A stretch of 64,000 nt of DNA from contig NZ_JAJSSH010000005.1 in the NCBI RefSeq assembly GCF_021403115.1, positions 124,001 through 188,000 of the forward strand, in the 5' to 3' direction. Positions 9,175 through 19,200 of the stretch are shown piece by piece. The notes beneath the pieces were generated by a model. The model was not told the origin of the DNA, searched no databases, and worked only from the letters and a program-made list of their open reading frames with translations. The position numbers and the translations under genes are program-made. Position 1 is the first letter of the stretch. Every line of letters starts with the position of its first letter. The DNA comes from Sphingobium sufflavum. Lineage in GTDB: Bacteria > Pseudomonadota > Alphaproteobacteria > Sphingomonadales > Sphingomonadaceae.

Positions 9175-9393
9175 ATGACCGACGACGACGACACCCTCTC
9201 CCTCAGCCGACCGCAACGGCGTCTGCTGCGGCGCATCTACAATGGCCGCACCATTCCCATCATCGCGGATGGCAGGCCCTTCCTGACCTACAAGGACGCC
9301 GCCCGTTACCTGCAATCGCTGACCGTGGACGCGCGCGACGCCGCCTATGACGAGATGAAGGCCTTTGCGAAGGCGGAAGGCGACAAGGCATAG
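9175..9393 (+). CDS. Small uncharacterised protein, 72 residues
   Basis: The sequence begins MTDDDDTLSLSRPQRRLLRR and continues with IYNGRTIPIIADGRPFLTYK and an Ala/Asp/Glu-rich helical tail. It has no signal peptide, membrane segment or cysteine. The ATG at 9175 is preferred to the longer upstream frame because the upstream residues look non-coding. It precedes folK by 74 bases and may share its transcript. The layout (acidic start, basic patch, short beta, helix) is that of a small cytosolic protein; function unknown. Confidence 0.6.
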   Translation: MTDDDDTLSLSRPQRRLLRRIYNGRTIPIIADGRPFLTYKDAARYLQSLTVDARDAAYDEMKAFAKAEGDKA

Positions 9394-9467
9394 CGCCCGC
9401 CAGCCTGCCACGCCGCGCGCCCAAAAAACTGGCGTCCGCCCCTGTCCCCTTTTAAGGATGCGCCCCC

Positions 9468-10007
9468 ATGGGACATTCCGGCAAGCAGCGCCTGCGCAAA
9501 CCGAAAAAACAACTCTACGCCATCGGCATCGGTTCCAACCAGCCATTGTCCCGGCGGCTGGGACCACGGGCCATCGTGATGGCCGCGCTGCTGGAACTGG
9601 ACCGCAAGCCGCTGAAGGTCAGGGCGCTCGGCCCCATCATCCGGTCTCGCCCGCTCGGCCCCAGCACCCGCGACTATGCCAACAGCGCGGCGGTGATCGC
9701 CACCCGCCTGTCCCCGGCGGCGCTGCTCGACCATCTTCAGGCGCTGGAAGCGCAATTCGGCCGCCGCCGCCGCCGCCGCTGGGGCGCGCGCACGCTCGAC
9801 CTCGACATATTGCTGTGGGAGGGTGGCCCTGTCCGCTCCCCCCGCCTCGCAATCCCGCACCCCGGCCTCGCCGCCCGCGCCTTCGTGCTGGAACCGCTGC
9901 GCGCCATCGCTCCGGGCTGGCGCGATCCGGCCAGTGGGCTGCGCATCGCGCACCTCGCCGCCCGCAATGCGCGCGCCCGACGAACGGAGCATGGCAAAGC
10001 CGGTTGA
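9468..10007 (+). CDS. folK: 2-amino-4-hydroxy-6-hydroxymethyldihydropteridine diphosphokinase
   Basis: This 179-residue HPPK transfers pyrophosphate from ATP to 6-hydroxymethyl-dihydropterin in folate synthesis. It shows YAIGIGSN near the start, the signature RWGARTLDLDILL, and IPHPGLAARAFVLEPL. A run of six arginines, encoded by a CGC/CCG triplet microsatellite, comes just before the signature, where other HPPKs have a mixed charged loop. No other folate gene is nearby. tRNA-Lys follows 59 bases downstream. Confidence 0.93.
   Translation: MGHSGKQRLRKPKKQLYAIGIGSNQPLSRRLGPRAIVMAALLELDRKPLKVRALGPIIRSRPLGPSTRDYANSAAVIATRLSPAALLDHLQALEAQFGRRRRRRWGARTLDLDILLWEGGPVRSPRLAIPHPGLAARAFVLEPLRAIAPGWRDPASGLRIAHLAARNARARRTEHGKAG
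9759..9780 (+). repeat. CCG triplet microsatellite inside folK
   Basis: About seven tandem CCG triplets encode the poly-arginine run before the HPPK signature. Slippage by whole triplets would change the number of arginines without breaking the frame. Confidence 0.6.
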
Positions 10008-10066
10008 CCATGGCCGGTCACGCCGGTAGGGACGGCGCCTCACGGCATGCACCGCAGGCCGCAAGG

Positions 10067-10142
10067 GGGTCCATAGCTCAGTCGGTAGAGCAACTGACTT
10101 TTAATCAGTAGGTCGCTGGTTCGAACCCAGCTGGACTCACCA
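10067..10142 (+). tRNA. tRNA-Lys(UUU)
   Basis: The 76-base gene folds as a cloverleaf. The acceptor GGGTCCA pairs with TGGACTC with one G-T wobble. The D-arm has GCTCAGTCGGTAGAGC, the anticodon stem is ACTGA/TCAGT around the loop CTTTTAA with anticodon TTT, and the T-arm contains GGTTCGAACC. The discriminator is A, and CCA is encoded. No integrase or direct repeat was seen at its 3' end, so it does not appear to be an island insertion site. Confidence 0.96.
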
Positions 10143-10336
10143 TATCACTTGGAAAAGCACAGGTCAGGCGGCCCCGCCCTCCCCATGGCTCGCCCGATTC
10201 GGCAAGGATGCACGCCTTCCCTACGGCCTCCGATCGCCCTGCCCGCCGCCGCGCACGCCCGATGCTGCAACGATTATCCCTGAAAGCTGTCGTTCCGCCT
10301 CATTATGGCATACGGTCCGTCAAACCCGCCGCATAG

Positions 10337-11410
<1,074 letters not shown>

Positions 11411-11527
11411 TCCGAGAGTGGGGGAACAGGGGTTAGCGACGGGTTGGCCTGTCGCTCCATCCCACCCGACCCGCGCACTGGGTTTCCCTCGCGCCTTGCA
11501 TAGGGAAGCCGCCCGCGCAAAAGCGCC

Positions 11528-12292
11528 CTACCCGCGCAGCGCCACCAGCGCAGCGGCGGCCGCCAGATAAAATTCCCCGACGTCGATCAGGGACAGCCGG
11601 GTGACCTCGATCCGCTCCCCCACGCCCGCGCGCAGCAGGGGCAGGCCGGCGGGCGGTTCCCCTGTCGTCCGGCACCCGGCACCTGACCCGCCACCCTCTG
11701 TCCCAACGCCCTGCGTCCAGCCCCCCGCCGTCCAGCCTAAAGTCAGATAGGCCGCATCCGGCCCGTCGCCGCGCTTCACCAGCCCGTCGCAATGGACCAT
11801 GCAGTCGCGGCTGCGCCCCAATGCCCGCAACCGGTCATGGTCCGGGCTGGCCAGTCCGCGCCGTCCGCGCAGCCCACGTATCTTGTTCGCCGTATTATGC
11901 TCGCGCCGGATCGCCCCCATGTCGGCGGCGGAGCGGGCCATGGTGCGCCCCACCTCATCCGCCAGCAGGTTCAGGAAACGGTCCAGTTCGCGCAGGCTGT
12001 TACCGATCACCTTGGCGCGATAGGGGCCTGTCACGGTCGTGCCCATGCCGCCGCCCGGTGCTTGGCACCCGCTGGCGACGAACAGGGCGCCCCGCCGCAC
12101 CGTCGCTAGCCGCACCGCGAACGGCTCGCTCACCGCCGCTGCCCCGTTCCGGGCAAGGCTGGGGTGCAGTCCGATGGACAAGGGGGACAGCGATGCCGGA
12201 ATAGGGAAGCTCCCGTCTGCGAGGATGAGCCTCTGCCACGGCTGTAGGGAGAACGCATCGCCCGGTCGAGCCATTCCGCCCGGCCACGGCAT
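11528..12292 (-). CDS. Uncharacterised protein, up to 254 residues
   Basis: No family is recognised. The most protein-like part is the middle (residues about 95-180): NSLRELDRFLNLLADEVGRT, then MGAIRREHNTANKIRG and SRDCMVHCDGLVKRGD, with two cysteines, charged helices and no signal peptide. The first 80 residues and a Gly-rich stretch near 190-215 look less conserved. An internal ATG at 12046 (MGTTVTGPYRAKVIGN) would give 172 residues and may be the real start. It lies 15 bases behind the alpha/beta hydrolase gene, so the two are probably cotranscribed. Confidence 0.55.
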   Translation of the reverse strand: MPWPGGMARPGDAFSLQPWQRLILADGSFPIPASLSPLSIGLHPSLARNGAAAVSEPFAVRLATVRRGALFVASGCQAPGGGMGTTVTGPYRAKVIGNSLRELDRFLNLLADEVGRTMARSAADMGAIRREHNTANKIRGLRGRRGLASPDHDRLRALGRSRDCMVHCDGLVKRGDGPDAAYLTLGWTAGGWTQGVGTEGGGSGAGCRTTGEPPAGLPLLRAGVGERIEVTRLSLIDVGEFYLAAAAALVALRG

Positions 12293-12307
12293 GGTACTGC
12301 AACCGCC

Positions 12308-13051
12308 TCAGTCGCGGGCCTCGGCGATCAGCACTTCGGCCAGCGCATGCGGGCGGGTCATCATGCCCTGATGCCCGGCGTCGATGCGAATGACCCGGTC
12401 GGCGTGGAAACGCTCCGCGAAACGCTCCTGCCACGCTGCGGGCAGCGCCTGATCCTGCAACAATATCACATAGCTGGTCGGCACCGTGGCGAGATGGTCG
12501 TAGGACCAGTCGCGCGCCAGATAGGAACTTGTCGGCCAGACATCCCCATCCAGCCGCGCCAGCAACGCCACCGTCTCCCCCTCGTCCATGTCGTTGCAGA
12601 ACATCGGCCTGTACCGCTCGTCACGGGTCGATGTGGCGGGATCGACCGGCCAGCCGACCTGATCCGCATGTTGCCCCTGTACCCCCTTGCCGATCATCTC
12701 AGGCACGGTCACGCCGGGCAATGGGGAGGAGCAGCTGACATAGACCAGCCGCCGAAACAGGCCGGGCCGCGCCGCCGCCAGTTTCGGCATCACCGTGCCC
12801 GCCTGCGAATGGCCCACCAGGACGATGTCGCGCAGGCCCGTCGCCTCGATATCGGCCAGCAGTTCCGCTACGATCCCGTCGAAATCCAGCGCGCTGGTAT
12901 CCCGCCCGCGCTTGGTCCCGCACCCCGGCACGTCCAGCGCCCTCAACGCACCGCCATCCTCGCCCGATTGCAGGCGCAGCGCGTTGATCAGCCGGTCCCA
13001 TACCCAGCCGCCCTGCCCGCCACCGTGCAGGAACATGAAATTCGCGCCCAT
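12308..13051 (-). CDS. Alpha/beta hydrolase
   Basis: This 247-residue protein has the oxyanion motif FLHGGGQGGWVWDRL (residues 7-21), the nucleophile elbow VGHSQAG (Ser about 86) and the C-terminal DAGHQGMMTRPHALAEVL with the catalytic His. The layout matches esterase- or haloperoxidase-like hydrolases of the methylesterase/salicylate-esterase type. The substrate is unknown. The ATG has AGAGGG 6 bases upstream. It diverges from an SDR gene across a 213-base gap likely to hold both promoters. Confidence 0.82.
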   Translation of the reverse strand: MGANFMFLHGGGQGGWVWDRLINALRLQSGEDGGALRALDVPGCGTKRGRDTSALDFDGIVAELLADIEATGLRDIVLVGHSQAGTVMPKLAAARPGLFRRLVYVSCSSPLPGVTVPEMIGKGVQGQHADQVGWPVDPATSTRDERYRPMFCNDMDEGETVALLARLDGDVWPTSSYLARDWSYDHLATVPTSYVILLQDQALPAAWQERFAERFHADRVIRIDAGHQGMMTRPHALAEVLIAEARD

Positions 13052-13264
13052 TGCAGCCCTCTCCCGATCCCGTGTCTCTGTCTCATGCCCCTATCACGCC
13101 CCTTGGACGGCATCCATGCCGGGGTGCCTATGCGGTGGACTGTCCGAACGGGGCCAGTTACGACATGACTGGCCAGAATGGCGCGCGCACCGCGCGGTTC
13201 CGGCAGGACGGGCGAGCGACCGGATGATAGCCCATCGCGATTGAGAGAAGAGCAGGAGAGCCGA

Positions 13265-14134
13265 ATGTCATCGACAAAAGCACGGGTCGCCGTGGTCACG
13301 GGGGCCAGCAGCGGCATCGGCAAGCAGGTGGCCCTGGCATTGGCGGCGCAGGGCTGGCGCGTGATCGGCACCGGCCGTGACCCCGCCCGCTCGACTCTCG
13401 CGGAGGCGGAAGTGCGCGCGGCCTCGCCCGGCGGCGCGGGCGTCCTGCTGCGCGCCGACCTGTCGCTGATGGCGCAGGCGGAGCGGCTGGCGCAGGATAT
13501 TGCCGGGCTGACCGACCATGTCGACCTGCTGGTCAACAATGCCGGCGGCATGACAGACAGGCTGGTGATGACGGCGGAGGGGCTGGAGCAGAATTTCGCG
13601 GGCAACCATCTCGGCCCCTTCCTCCTCACCGACCGGCTGCTGCCCCTGTTGCGCGCCGCCGCCGCGGGCAAGCCGCATGGCACCGTCCGCATCCTCAACA
13701 CCGCGTCGGACGCCAGCGAGATGGTGCCCGCCATCAATCTGGACGATCTCCAGAATCTGGAGAACTGGAGCACGGGCCTGGCCTATTGCACCGGCAAGCT
13801 GGCCAATGTCCTGTTCACGCGCGGCTTGGCGGATCGGCTGGCGGCCGACGGCATCGTCGCCCATGCCGTGCACCCCGGCCCGGTGGATTCCAACTTCTTC
13901 ACCTATGCCCCCACCGACACGCAGGAGCGGACGCGCGACATCCAGAAGTTCACCGAAGTCGAGGGCGCCGACACGCTGGTCTGGCTCGCCGATGCCCCGG
14001 AAGCGGCCCAAACCAGCGGCGCCTACTGGTTCCAGCGGCAGGTCCGCCCGCCGAATCCGCTGACCGAAGACAAGGCGGTCGTGGAGCGATTCTGGGCTGA
14101 GTCGCAGCGCCTCGTCGCCCACACCGGCCGATAA
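13265..14134 (+). CDS. Short-chain dehydrogenase/reductase (SDR)
   Basis: This 289-residue NAD(P)-dependent oxidoreductase has TGASSGIG at 12-19, VNNAGG, the Ser-containing NTASDAS and the catalytic YCTGK. The segment after Asn-Asn-Ala-Gly resembles retinol dehydrogenase/WW-domain-oxidoreductase-type SDRs: a long substrate loop and HPGPVDSNFF after strand six. The start at 13265 follows AGGAGAG. The upstream in-frame extension is not used. Substrate unknown. Confidence 0.88.
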   Translation: MSSTKARVAVVTGASSGIGKQVALALAAQGWRVIGTGRDPARSTLAEAEVRAASPGGAGVLLRADLSLMAQAERLAQDIAGLTDHVDLLVNNAGGMTDRLVMTAEGLEQNFAGNHLGPFLLTDRLLPLLRAAAAGKPHGTVRILNTASDASEMVPAINLDDLQNLENWSTGLAYCTGKLANVLFTRGLADRLAADGIVAHAVHPGPVDSNFFTYAPTDTQERTRDIQKFTEVEGADTLVWLADAPEAAQTSGAYWFQRQVRPPNPLTEDKAVVERFWAESQRLVAHTGR

Positions 14135-14264
14135 AGAGCGCATTTCGGCGGCGGTAAGCATAAAAAACCACCAAATGAAGGCATTTAGGGGCGTCTGGGT
14201 GATGGACGTTCCCGCAAAGGCACGCTAGCCAAGCCGCCTCATCAATTAAAGGAAGCCTGATCTT

Positions 14265-14540
14265 ATGAACAACAGCGATCTTGCCGACAGCCTGGCTGCT
14301 GCCCATGGCCTGACCAAGACCGATGCCCGCAAGCTGGTTGACGGCGTTTTCACCGCCATCGCCGACGCGGCTGCAAAGGGTGAGGAAATCTCGCTGAACG
14401 GTTTCGGCAAGTTCAAGGTCAAGGACACGCCCGCTCGTGAAGGCCGCAACCCGGCCACCGGCGCGACGATCCAGATCGCAGCCTCCAAGAAGCTCGGTTT
14501 CACGCCTGCGAAGGCCGTGAAGGACAAGCTGAACGGCTGA
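14265..14540 (+). CDS. hup: HU-family DNA-binding protein
   Basis: This 91-residue nucleoid protein bends and compacts DNA as a dimer. It begins with MNNSDLADSLAAAHGLTK and has the core VFTAIADAAAKGEEISLNGF, followed by GKFKVKDTPAREGRNPATGA with the Pro-containing DNA-binding arm and a C-terminal FTPAKAVKDKLNG. Upstream AAAGGA and an A-rich leader fit a highly expressed gene. A GC-rich hairpin begins 10 bases after the stop. Confidence 0.96.
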   Translation: MNNSDLADSLAAAHGLTKTDARKLVDGVFTAIADAAAKGEEISLNGFGKFKVKDTPAREGRNPATGATIQIAASKKLGFTPAKAVKDKLNG

Positions 14541-14550
14541 TGGGGACACC

Positions 14551-14589
14551 GGCCATTGTCGGAGGCTACCAGGCTTCCCGGCAATGGCC
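14551..14589 (+). terminator. Hairpin downstream of hup
   Basis: GGCCATTGTCGG pairs with CCGGCAATGGCC to give a 12-bp stem with one G-T wobble and a 15-base loop, 10 bases after the hup stop. No strong U-run follows (CCCCTTTC further on), so it may stabilise the mRNA 3' end as much as terminate. Confidence 0.5.
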
Positions 14590-14808
14590 TGCCCCTTTCG
14601 GACACATAATACGACTTGTCTCGGTGGCCCTGTGACGGTTCCTTCCGAACAGCGCCCCGAACAGCCTGCCTGACGGCACAGCCCGTATGAGGCCTCCCGG
14701 CCCGACGCCGGACATGGGGAACGCCCTGCCGCCCGCGCTGGCCCTGCCGCCTGCGCTCCTTCTCGCGGATCAATAACCCCTAACACCGCGCCTGGCGAAC
14801 TCCAGGGT

Positions 14809-14946
14809 GACTTTGCCTTGAATCGTCATGGAGAGCGCAGCGGAGCAAACCCCATGAGCGCTGCAATAGATGGTTGGGCGTCGCCCGCCTGCGGCTCACC
14901 ACGCTCGCCATGACGAGGTGGGTCAATCTAACGTCATCACGCTCTA
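14809..14946. repeat. Dispersed repeat B, copy 1 (MITE-like)
   Basis: About 138 bases share a layout with 49771-49914. Both have GACTTTgCCTTGAATCGTC at the left, a GCGCAGCG-containing centre with partial dyad symmetry, GACGAGGTGGGT, and the right end CGTCATCACGCTCTA. The right end is the inverse of the left end of copy 2 (TAGGGCGTGAGGAC) apart from two bases, so the element appears to have terminal inverted repeats of about 14 bp. The left end of this copy is degraded. Confidence 0.55.
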
Positions 14947-14955
14947 GACCCTGCC

Positions 14956-16038
14956 TTAGACCCGGTTCGCCTTCCGCCGCGATTCCCGCTGACGCTTTTT
15001 CTCCAGCAGCGCCCGGCTCGCCTCGTCCACCACCACGCTGTCCGCCATGGCCGCCCCGCGTTGCCCGATGGGCCGGTCCGGCCCGACGGTCGAGTCCACC
15101 ATCGTCTGCCGTTCCATCTCCGCATTGACCTCCGCGCCGATCAGCACGGCATAGGCGGACAGGAACAGCCACATCAGGAAGATGACGACCGCCGCCAGCG
15201 ATCCATAGGTCGCGTTATAATCGGATATGTCGGACACATAGAATCCGAAGCCCGCCGTAATCGCCACCCACAACAGGGTCGACAGCACCGACCCCACCGA
15301 CAGCCACCGCCATTTCGCCGCCCGCCGGTCCGGCGCGTAGCGGAAGAAGATGGCGAAGGTGAAGCTGACCAGCGCCCCGGCAAACGCCCATGTGGCGAGT
15401 TGGATCAGCAGCGCCGTGCCCGTCCCCAGCCAGGGCGCGAGAAAATTGCTGACATAGGTGAAGACGGAAATGGACAGCACCCCGACCAGCGCAACCCCCA
15501 CCATGCCGATGGTGATGAGCGCCGCGACCGCCGTGGTGCGAAAGACACTGCGCGTTTCCGGCTCCTCGTTGATGATGTTCAGCGCCGCGATCATCGCCGT
15601 CGCCGCCCGCATCGCGCCATACAGCGCGACGAAGATCGCCAGCAGCAGGCCAAAGCCCTGCGCCGTCTTGCTGCTGGTCACGATGGCCAGCAACTGGTCG
15701 CGCAGGATCGTCAGCACCTCCGACGGCGCCAGCCCTTTCAGCAGGTCGATGCTCTGCGCCACCGTCTGCGGATCGCCGACCAGCCCATAGAGCAGCACGA
15801 TGGACGCGATCAGCGGCACGAACGCCAGAAAGGCGTAAAAAGCCACCCCCGCCGCCAGCAGGCTGAGGTTATGGAAGCCCGTCATCACATAGACGCGTTT
15901 GACGATGGCCCACCATGCGGCGCGGGGCAGCGCCAGCGGGCTGCTCCCCATCGCACCGGGCACCGTCTCCGCCACGGCGTCCAAGGTGGCGGGGGCGACC
16001 GCTGCGCCCTCCATCGGTCCATCCTGCGGATCAGTCAT
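14956..16038 (-). CDS. YihY/BrkB-family inner-membrane protein
   Basis: This 360-residue polytopic protein has six likely membrane helices starting near NLSLLAAGVAFYAFLAFVPL and ending with VVIFLMWLFLSAYAVLIGAE. The family signature GAEVNAEME lies at the end of the last helix, and a charged cytosolic tail follows (ALLEKKRQRESRRKANRV). The family was once annotated as ribonuclease BN, but that activity belongs to another protein; its transport or envelope role is unsettled. The start overlaps the stop of the small lipoprotein gene (TGATG), so the two are coupled. Confidence 0.88.
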   Translation of the reverse strand: MTDPQDGPMEGAAVAPATLDAVAETVPGAMGSSPLALPRAAWWAIVKRVYVMTGFHNLSLLAAGVAFYAFLAFVPLIASIVLLYGLVGDPQTVAQSIDLLKGLAPSEVLTILRDQLLAIVTSSKTAQGFGLLLAIFVALYGAMRAATAMIAALNIINEEPETRSVFRTTAVAALITIGMVGVALVGVLSISVFTYVSNFLAPWLGTGTALLIQLATWAFAGALVSFTFAIFFRYAPDRRAAKWRWLSVGSVLSTLLWVAITAGFGFYVSDISDYNATYGSLAAVVIFLMWLFLSAYAVLIGAEVNAEMERQTMVDSTVGPDRPIGQRGAAMADSVVVDEASRALLEKKRQRESRRKANRV

Positions 16039-16253
16039 CAGGGCACAGCCGCATTGGAAATCTCCCGCTCCGCCCGTGCGGCGGCGTCCGCCCCGCTGAT
16101 CTGATTGGCGAGCTCCCGCTCGATGCTGTTGGCCGATCCCTTCAATGTCGCCGTCTGCTCCTCATACCGCTTTTCGAAACTGGGCGTACGGTCGCAGGCC
16201 GCCAGCAGGCAGAACGGGATCATCAACGGAAGGAGGGCGGAACGTGGCGGCAT
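16038..16253 (-). CDS. Small lipoprotein, 71 residues
   Basis: A basic start (MPPRSALL), a hydrophobic core and the lipobox LLAAC mark a lipoprotein with Cys at about residue 20. The mature part is a charged helix (FEKRYEEQTATLKGSANSIE, then ELANQISGADAAARAEREIS). The start lies 6 bases from the tamB stop and the stop overlaps the YihY-type start. It is thus the middle gene of a tamA-tamB-lipoprotein-YihY order on the minus strand. Function unknown. Confidence 0.75.
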   Translation of the reverse strand: MPPRSALLPLMIPFCLLAACDRTPSFEKRYEEQTATLKGSANSIERELANQISGADAAARAEREISNAAVP

Positions 16254-16259
16254 GGTTCG

Positions 16260-19200
16260 TCAATAATCCTTGCGATAGCGCAGGTTCACGCTCTGGCCGC
16301 CAAAGCTGCCCGACGAACTCAGCAGCGACAACGCCTTCGACAGGGCGATCTCCAACTGGGTCTGCGTGTAGCCGCGCGTATCGGTCACGATCTCCACATA
16401 GACATCCTTGGTGATATACTGCCCGACCGCCACGGATGTTCCCCGCCCGGTCTTCTCGTCCGCGCCCAGCACGCGCAGCCGGTCGATGCCCGTAGAGCTT
16501 TGCAGCACGCCCAGCGGGTTGAGGCCACCCTTGCCCCCACGCAGGCTGTTGAGCGAGGACGCCAGCTGCACCGCCTGTATCGCGGACAGCTCGCCCACCG
16601 AACTGCCGAACAGGATGCGCGCCATCAGTTCATCCTGCGGCAGACTGGGCGTGGAGGAGAAGACGATCTGCGGATCGCCGGCCGACCCGGTGATGGTGAT
16701 GGCGATCGTCACATCCTCCACATCGCCCGACGCGACAATGCGAATGTCCGGGTTGAACATGTCGCCGCCGTTGAAGCGGATGCGCCCCTCCGACAGGGTG
16801 AAGCTCTTGCCCGCAAAGCCCAGCGTGCCGCGCACCAGATCGACGCCGCCGGTGATGACCGGCGCGCCGCTGGTCCCGCCCATATGGATGTCGGCCGCCC
16901 ATTCGGACTCCAGCCCCATACCGCTGACATAGATTTTGTTCGGCGCCACCACGTCCAGGTCGAGCGCCCAGTTCGACGGCAGGCTGCTGATCGGTTCCGG
17001 CGCGCCGGAAATACGCTCACGCCCCGGCACCGGCTTACGCCGCACCCCGGTCAGCGTCGCGACCTCCGCACTGCCCTGCCGCACGATCTTGTACCGGGTT
17101 TCGGGCAGGGTGATGCGTCCGCTGACCGTCGCGGGCTGGTTGGGGCCGTTGACCACCTTGATCTGTCCCGTCACCTGCGCCGCCAAATCCTGCCCGCTCG
17201 CCATTTGCGCCCGGTCCATGTCGAGGCCCAGTTGCAACGGAAAGCCCTGCTCCGCGCTCAACGACACGAACCCCTTGGCGCTGACCGTGCCAGCACCCGC
17301 CCGCGCGGTCAGGCTCTCCACCTGCAAGCGGTCGTTGGTGAAGCGGCCCTGCACCTTCATGTCGGTCAATCGCGTGCCATAGGCGGCATTTTCGTAGATC
17401 AGATTGTTGGCCCGCACCACGCCCGTCAGTTGCGGCGCGGCCAGCCTACCGGAAAAATCCGCCGCAACGCCGACCGCCCCCTTCAAACTCTGGTCGGGCA
17501 GCGCCGCCAGCGAGAAGAGCGTGTCCGCCGGGCCGTTATAGCGGAGGCCTCCCGACAGGGGGGCCGCCATCAGCCGCGTCATCCATGGTCCCGATCCGGG
17601 CGGCAACGGCTTCAGATCCACCTGCATCCGCCCGATGGCCGCCCCGCGCCGCCGGATAATCGCCCGCGCATTGCCGCCATCGGGCAACAGGCGCCCGACG
17701 AGGTGAATATCCACCGGCTGCGAGACGGAGGCGAGGCTGGTCCGCGTGAAGCGGGTAATCGTCATCCGCGCATCCGCGCTGGGGAAGGCAGACGGCGCCG
17801 CTTGTGCGAAATCCAGGCTGCCCGTCGCCACCCCGCCCAGGCCCAGGCCCGGCATGAAGGGGTTGAGCAGCGCCAGATTGACGGCGTTCAGGCGGCTCTG
17901 CACCTCCATCCCCCGGCCATAGCGCCCCGCAAGCTGGATCGCGCCCTGCCCCGTCTTGCCGCTGGCCGTGGTGATCGTCGCGGGCAACAGCGTATAGCCG
18001 CCCTTCTCCGGTATCACCCGCATCGGCCCCTTGGTGGCGAGGTCGATGCCGTTGAAGCGCCCGTTCAGCGCCAGCCGCCACAGTTTCGGCTGCAACAGCG
18101 CATTGGCGGCCATGCGGAAGGGATAGCGGGTGCGCCCCTCGACCAGCAGCTTCGCCTGCCCGTTGCCGCCGCGATAATTCACATTCGCCCGCGCCCCCGC
18201 GATGGTCAGTTCGCCCATCCGCACGCCCGCCGCCTGCACGTCCGCGACGATCTGCGGCTGGTCATAGAGGATGACGTCCGCGTCCACGATGGCCCGATCC
18301 GCCCGGAAACCGACCGTGCCCGGCAGGCTGGCGTCGCGCGCCGTCGCCTTCACCACCGCGCGCTGCTTGCCAGAGAAAGCCGACAGCATCACCTGCCCGT
18401 CGATCCCGGAACCATGGGCGTTGAGCGTCCCGCTGAACGGCCCCGCGCCCGTCTGCACGATGCGCCCGACCATGCCGACACCCGCGAAATCCGTGCCCGG
18501 CTTTACGTCCACGACCAGCGCACGGCCCAGCGCAACCGCCACATTGGCGTTGAACGGGCCATAGTCGCTGTCGCCGCGGCCCTTGACCGCATAGACATTG
18601 TTGGCGCCGGTGATCGTGGCGACCACATTGGCCAGCCCGATGCCCATGCCGGGCCGCGCCGCCGCGATGCGCGCCACAGGCCGCGCCACCGTGCCGGTCA
18701 CATCGACACCCAGCGGCCCATATTGGTCACTGCTGCCCCGCCCGGTAAAGCGGATCGCCCCGTCGCTGCGATAGCTGCCCCGTCCCCCGCTCATGCGGAA
18801 GGACGGCGCGGCGACGTTTAGCCGATCGATGCTCGCCACGCCATTGCTGTCATAGCCGACATCCGCCACGATCAGCGCATTGCCGCCCAGAAAGCCCTTG
18901 ATCCCATCGTTGAGCAACCGCGTCGAGCGCGCCGTCACCCGCCCGCCCAGCTTGAAATAGCCGTTCGCCCCGGTCTTGAGGTCCATGTTGGTCGACAGGT
19001 TGAAGATGCCGACGCTCTCCACCTGATAGCCATTGACCTGCCCGTTCAGCGCGCCGGTATAAAGCGCCGTGTTCATATCCGCGACGATCACCGCCGTCGC
19101 GTCGATCCGGTCGGACCGGATCTTCATATTGTCCGACAGCAGGCGACCCTTGGCATAGGCAAAATCGCCGTTCAGCCGGACGTTGGTCAGCAGCGGCGCG

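Larger units (their letters stand above)
14541..14955. other. 415-base gap with hairpin and repeat B copy 1
   Basis: No open frame here looks like a gene. The gap holds the hup hairpin at its start, a stretch of unassigned sequence, and a copy of repeat family B in its second half, then the end of the YihY-type gene on the minus strand. Confidence 0.6.

Noticed and set aside
15915..18821. A 968-residue open frame on the plus strand
   Set aside because: It lies antisense to tamB. Its translation is dominated by Arg, His, Ala and Gly with no fold pattern, as expected from the complement of a GC-rich gene.
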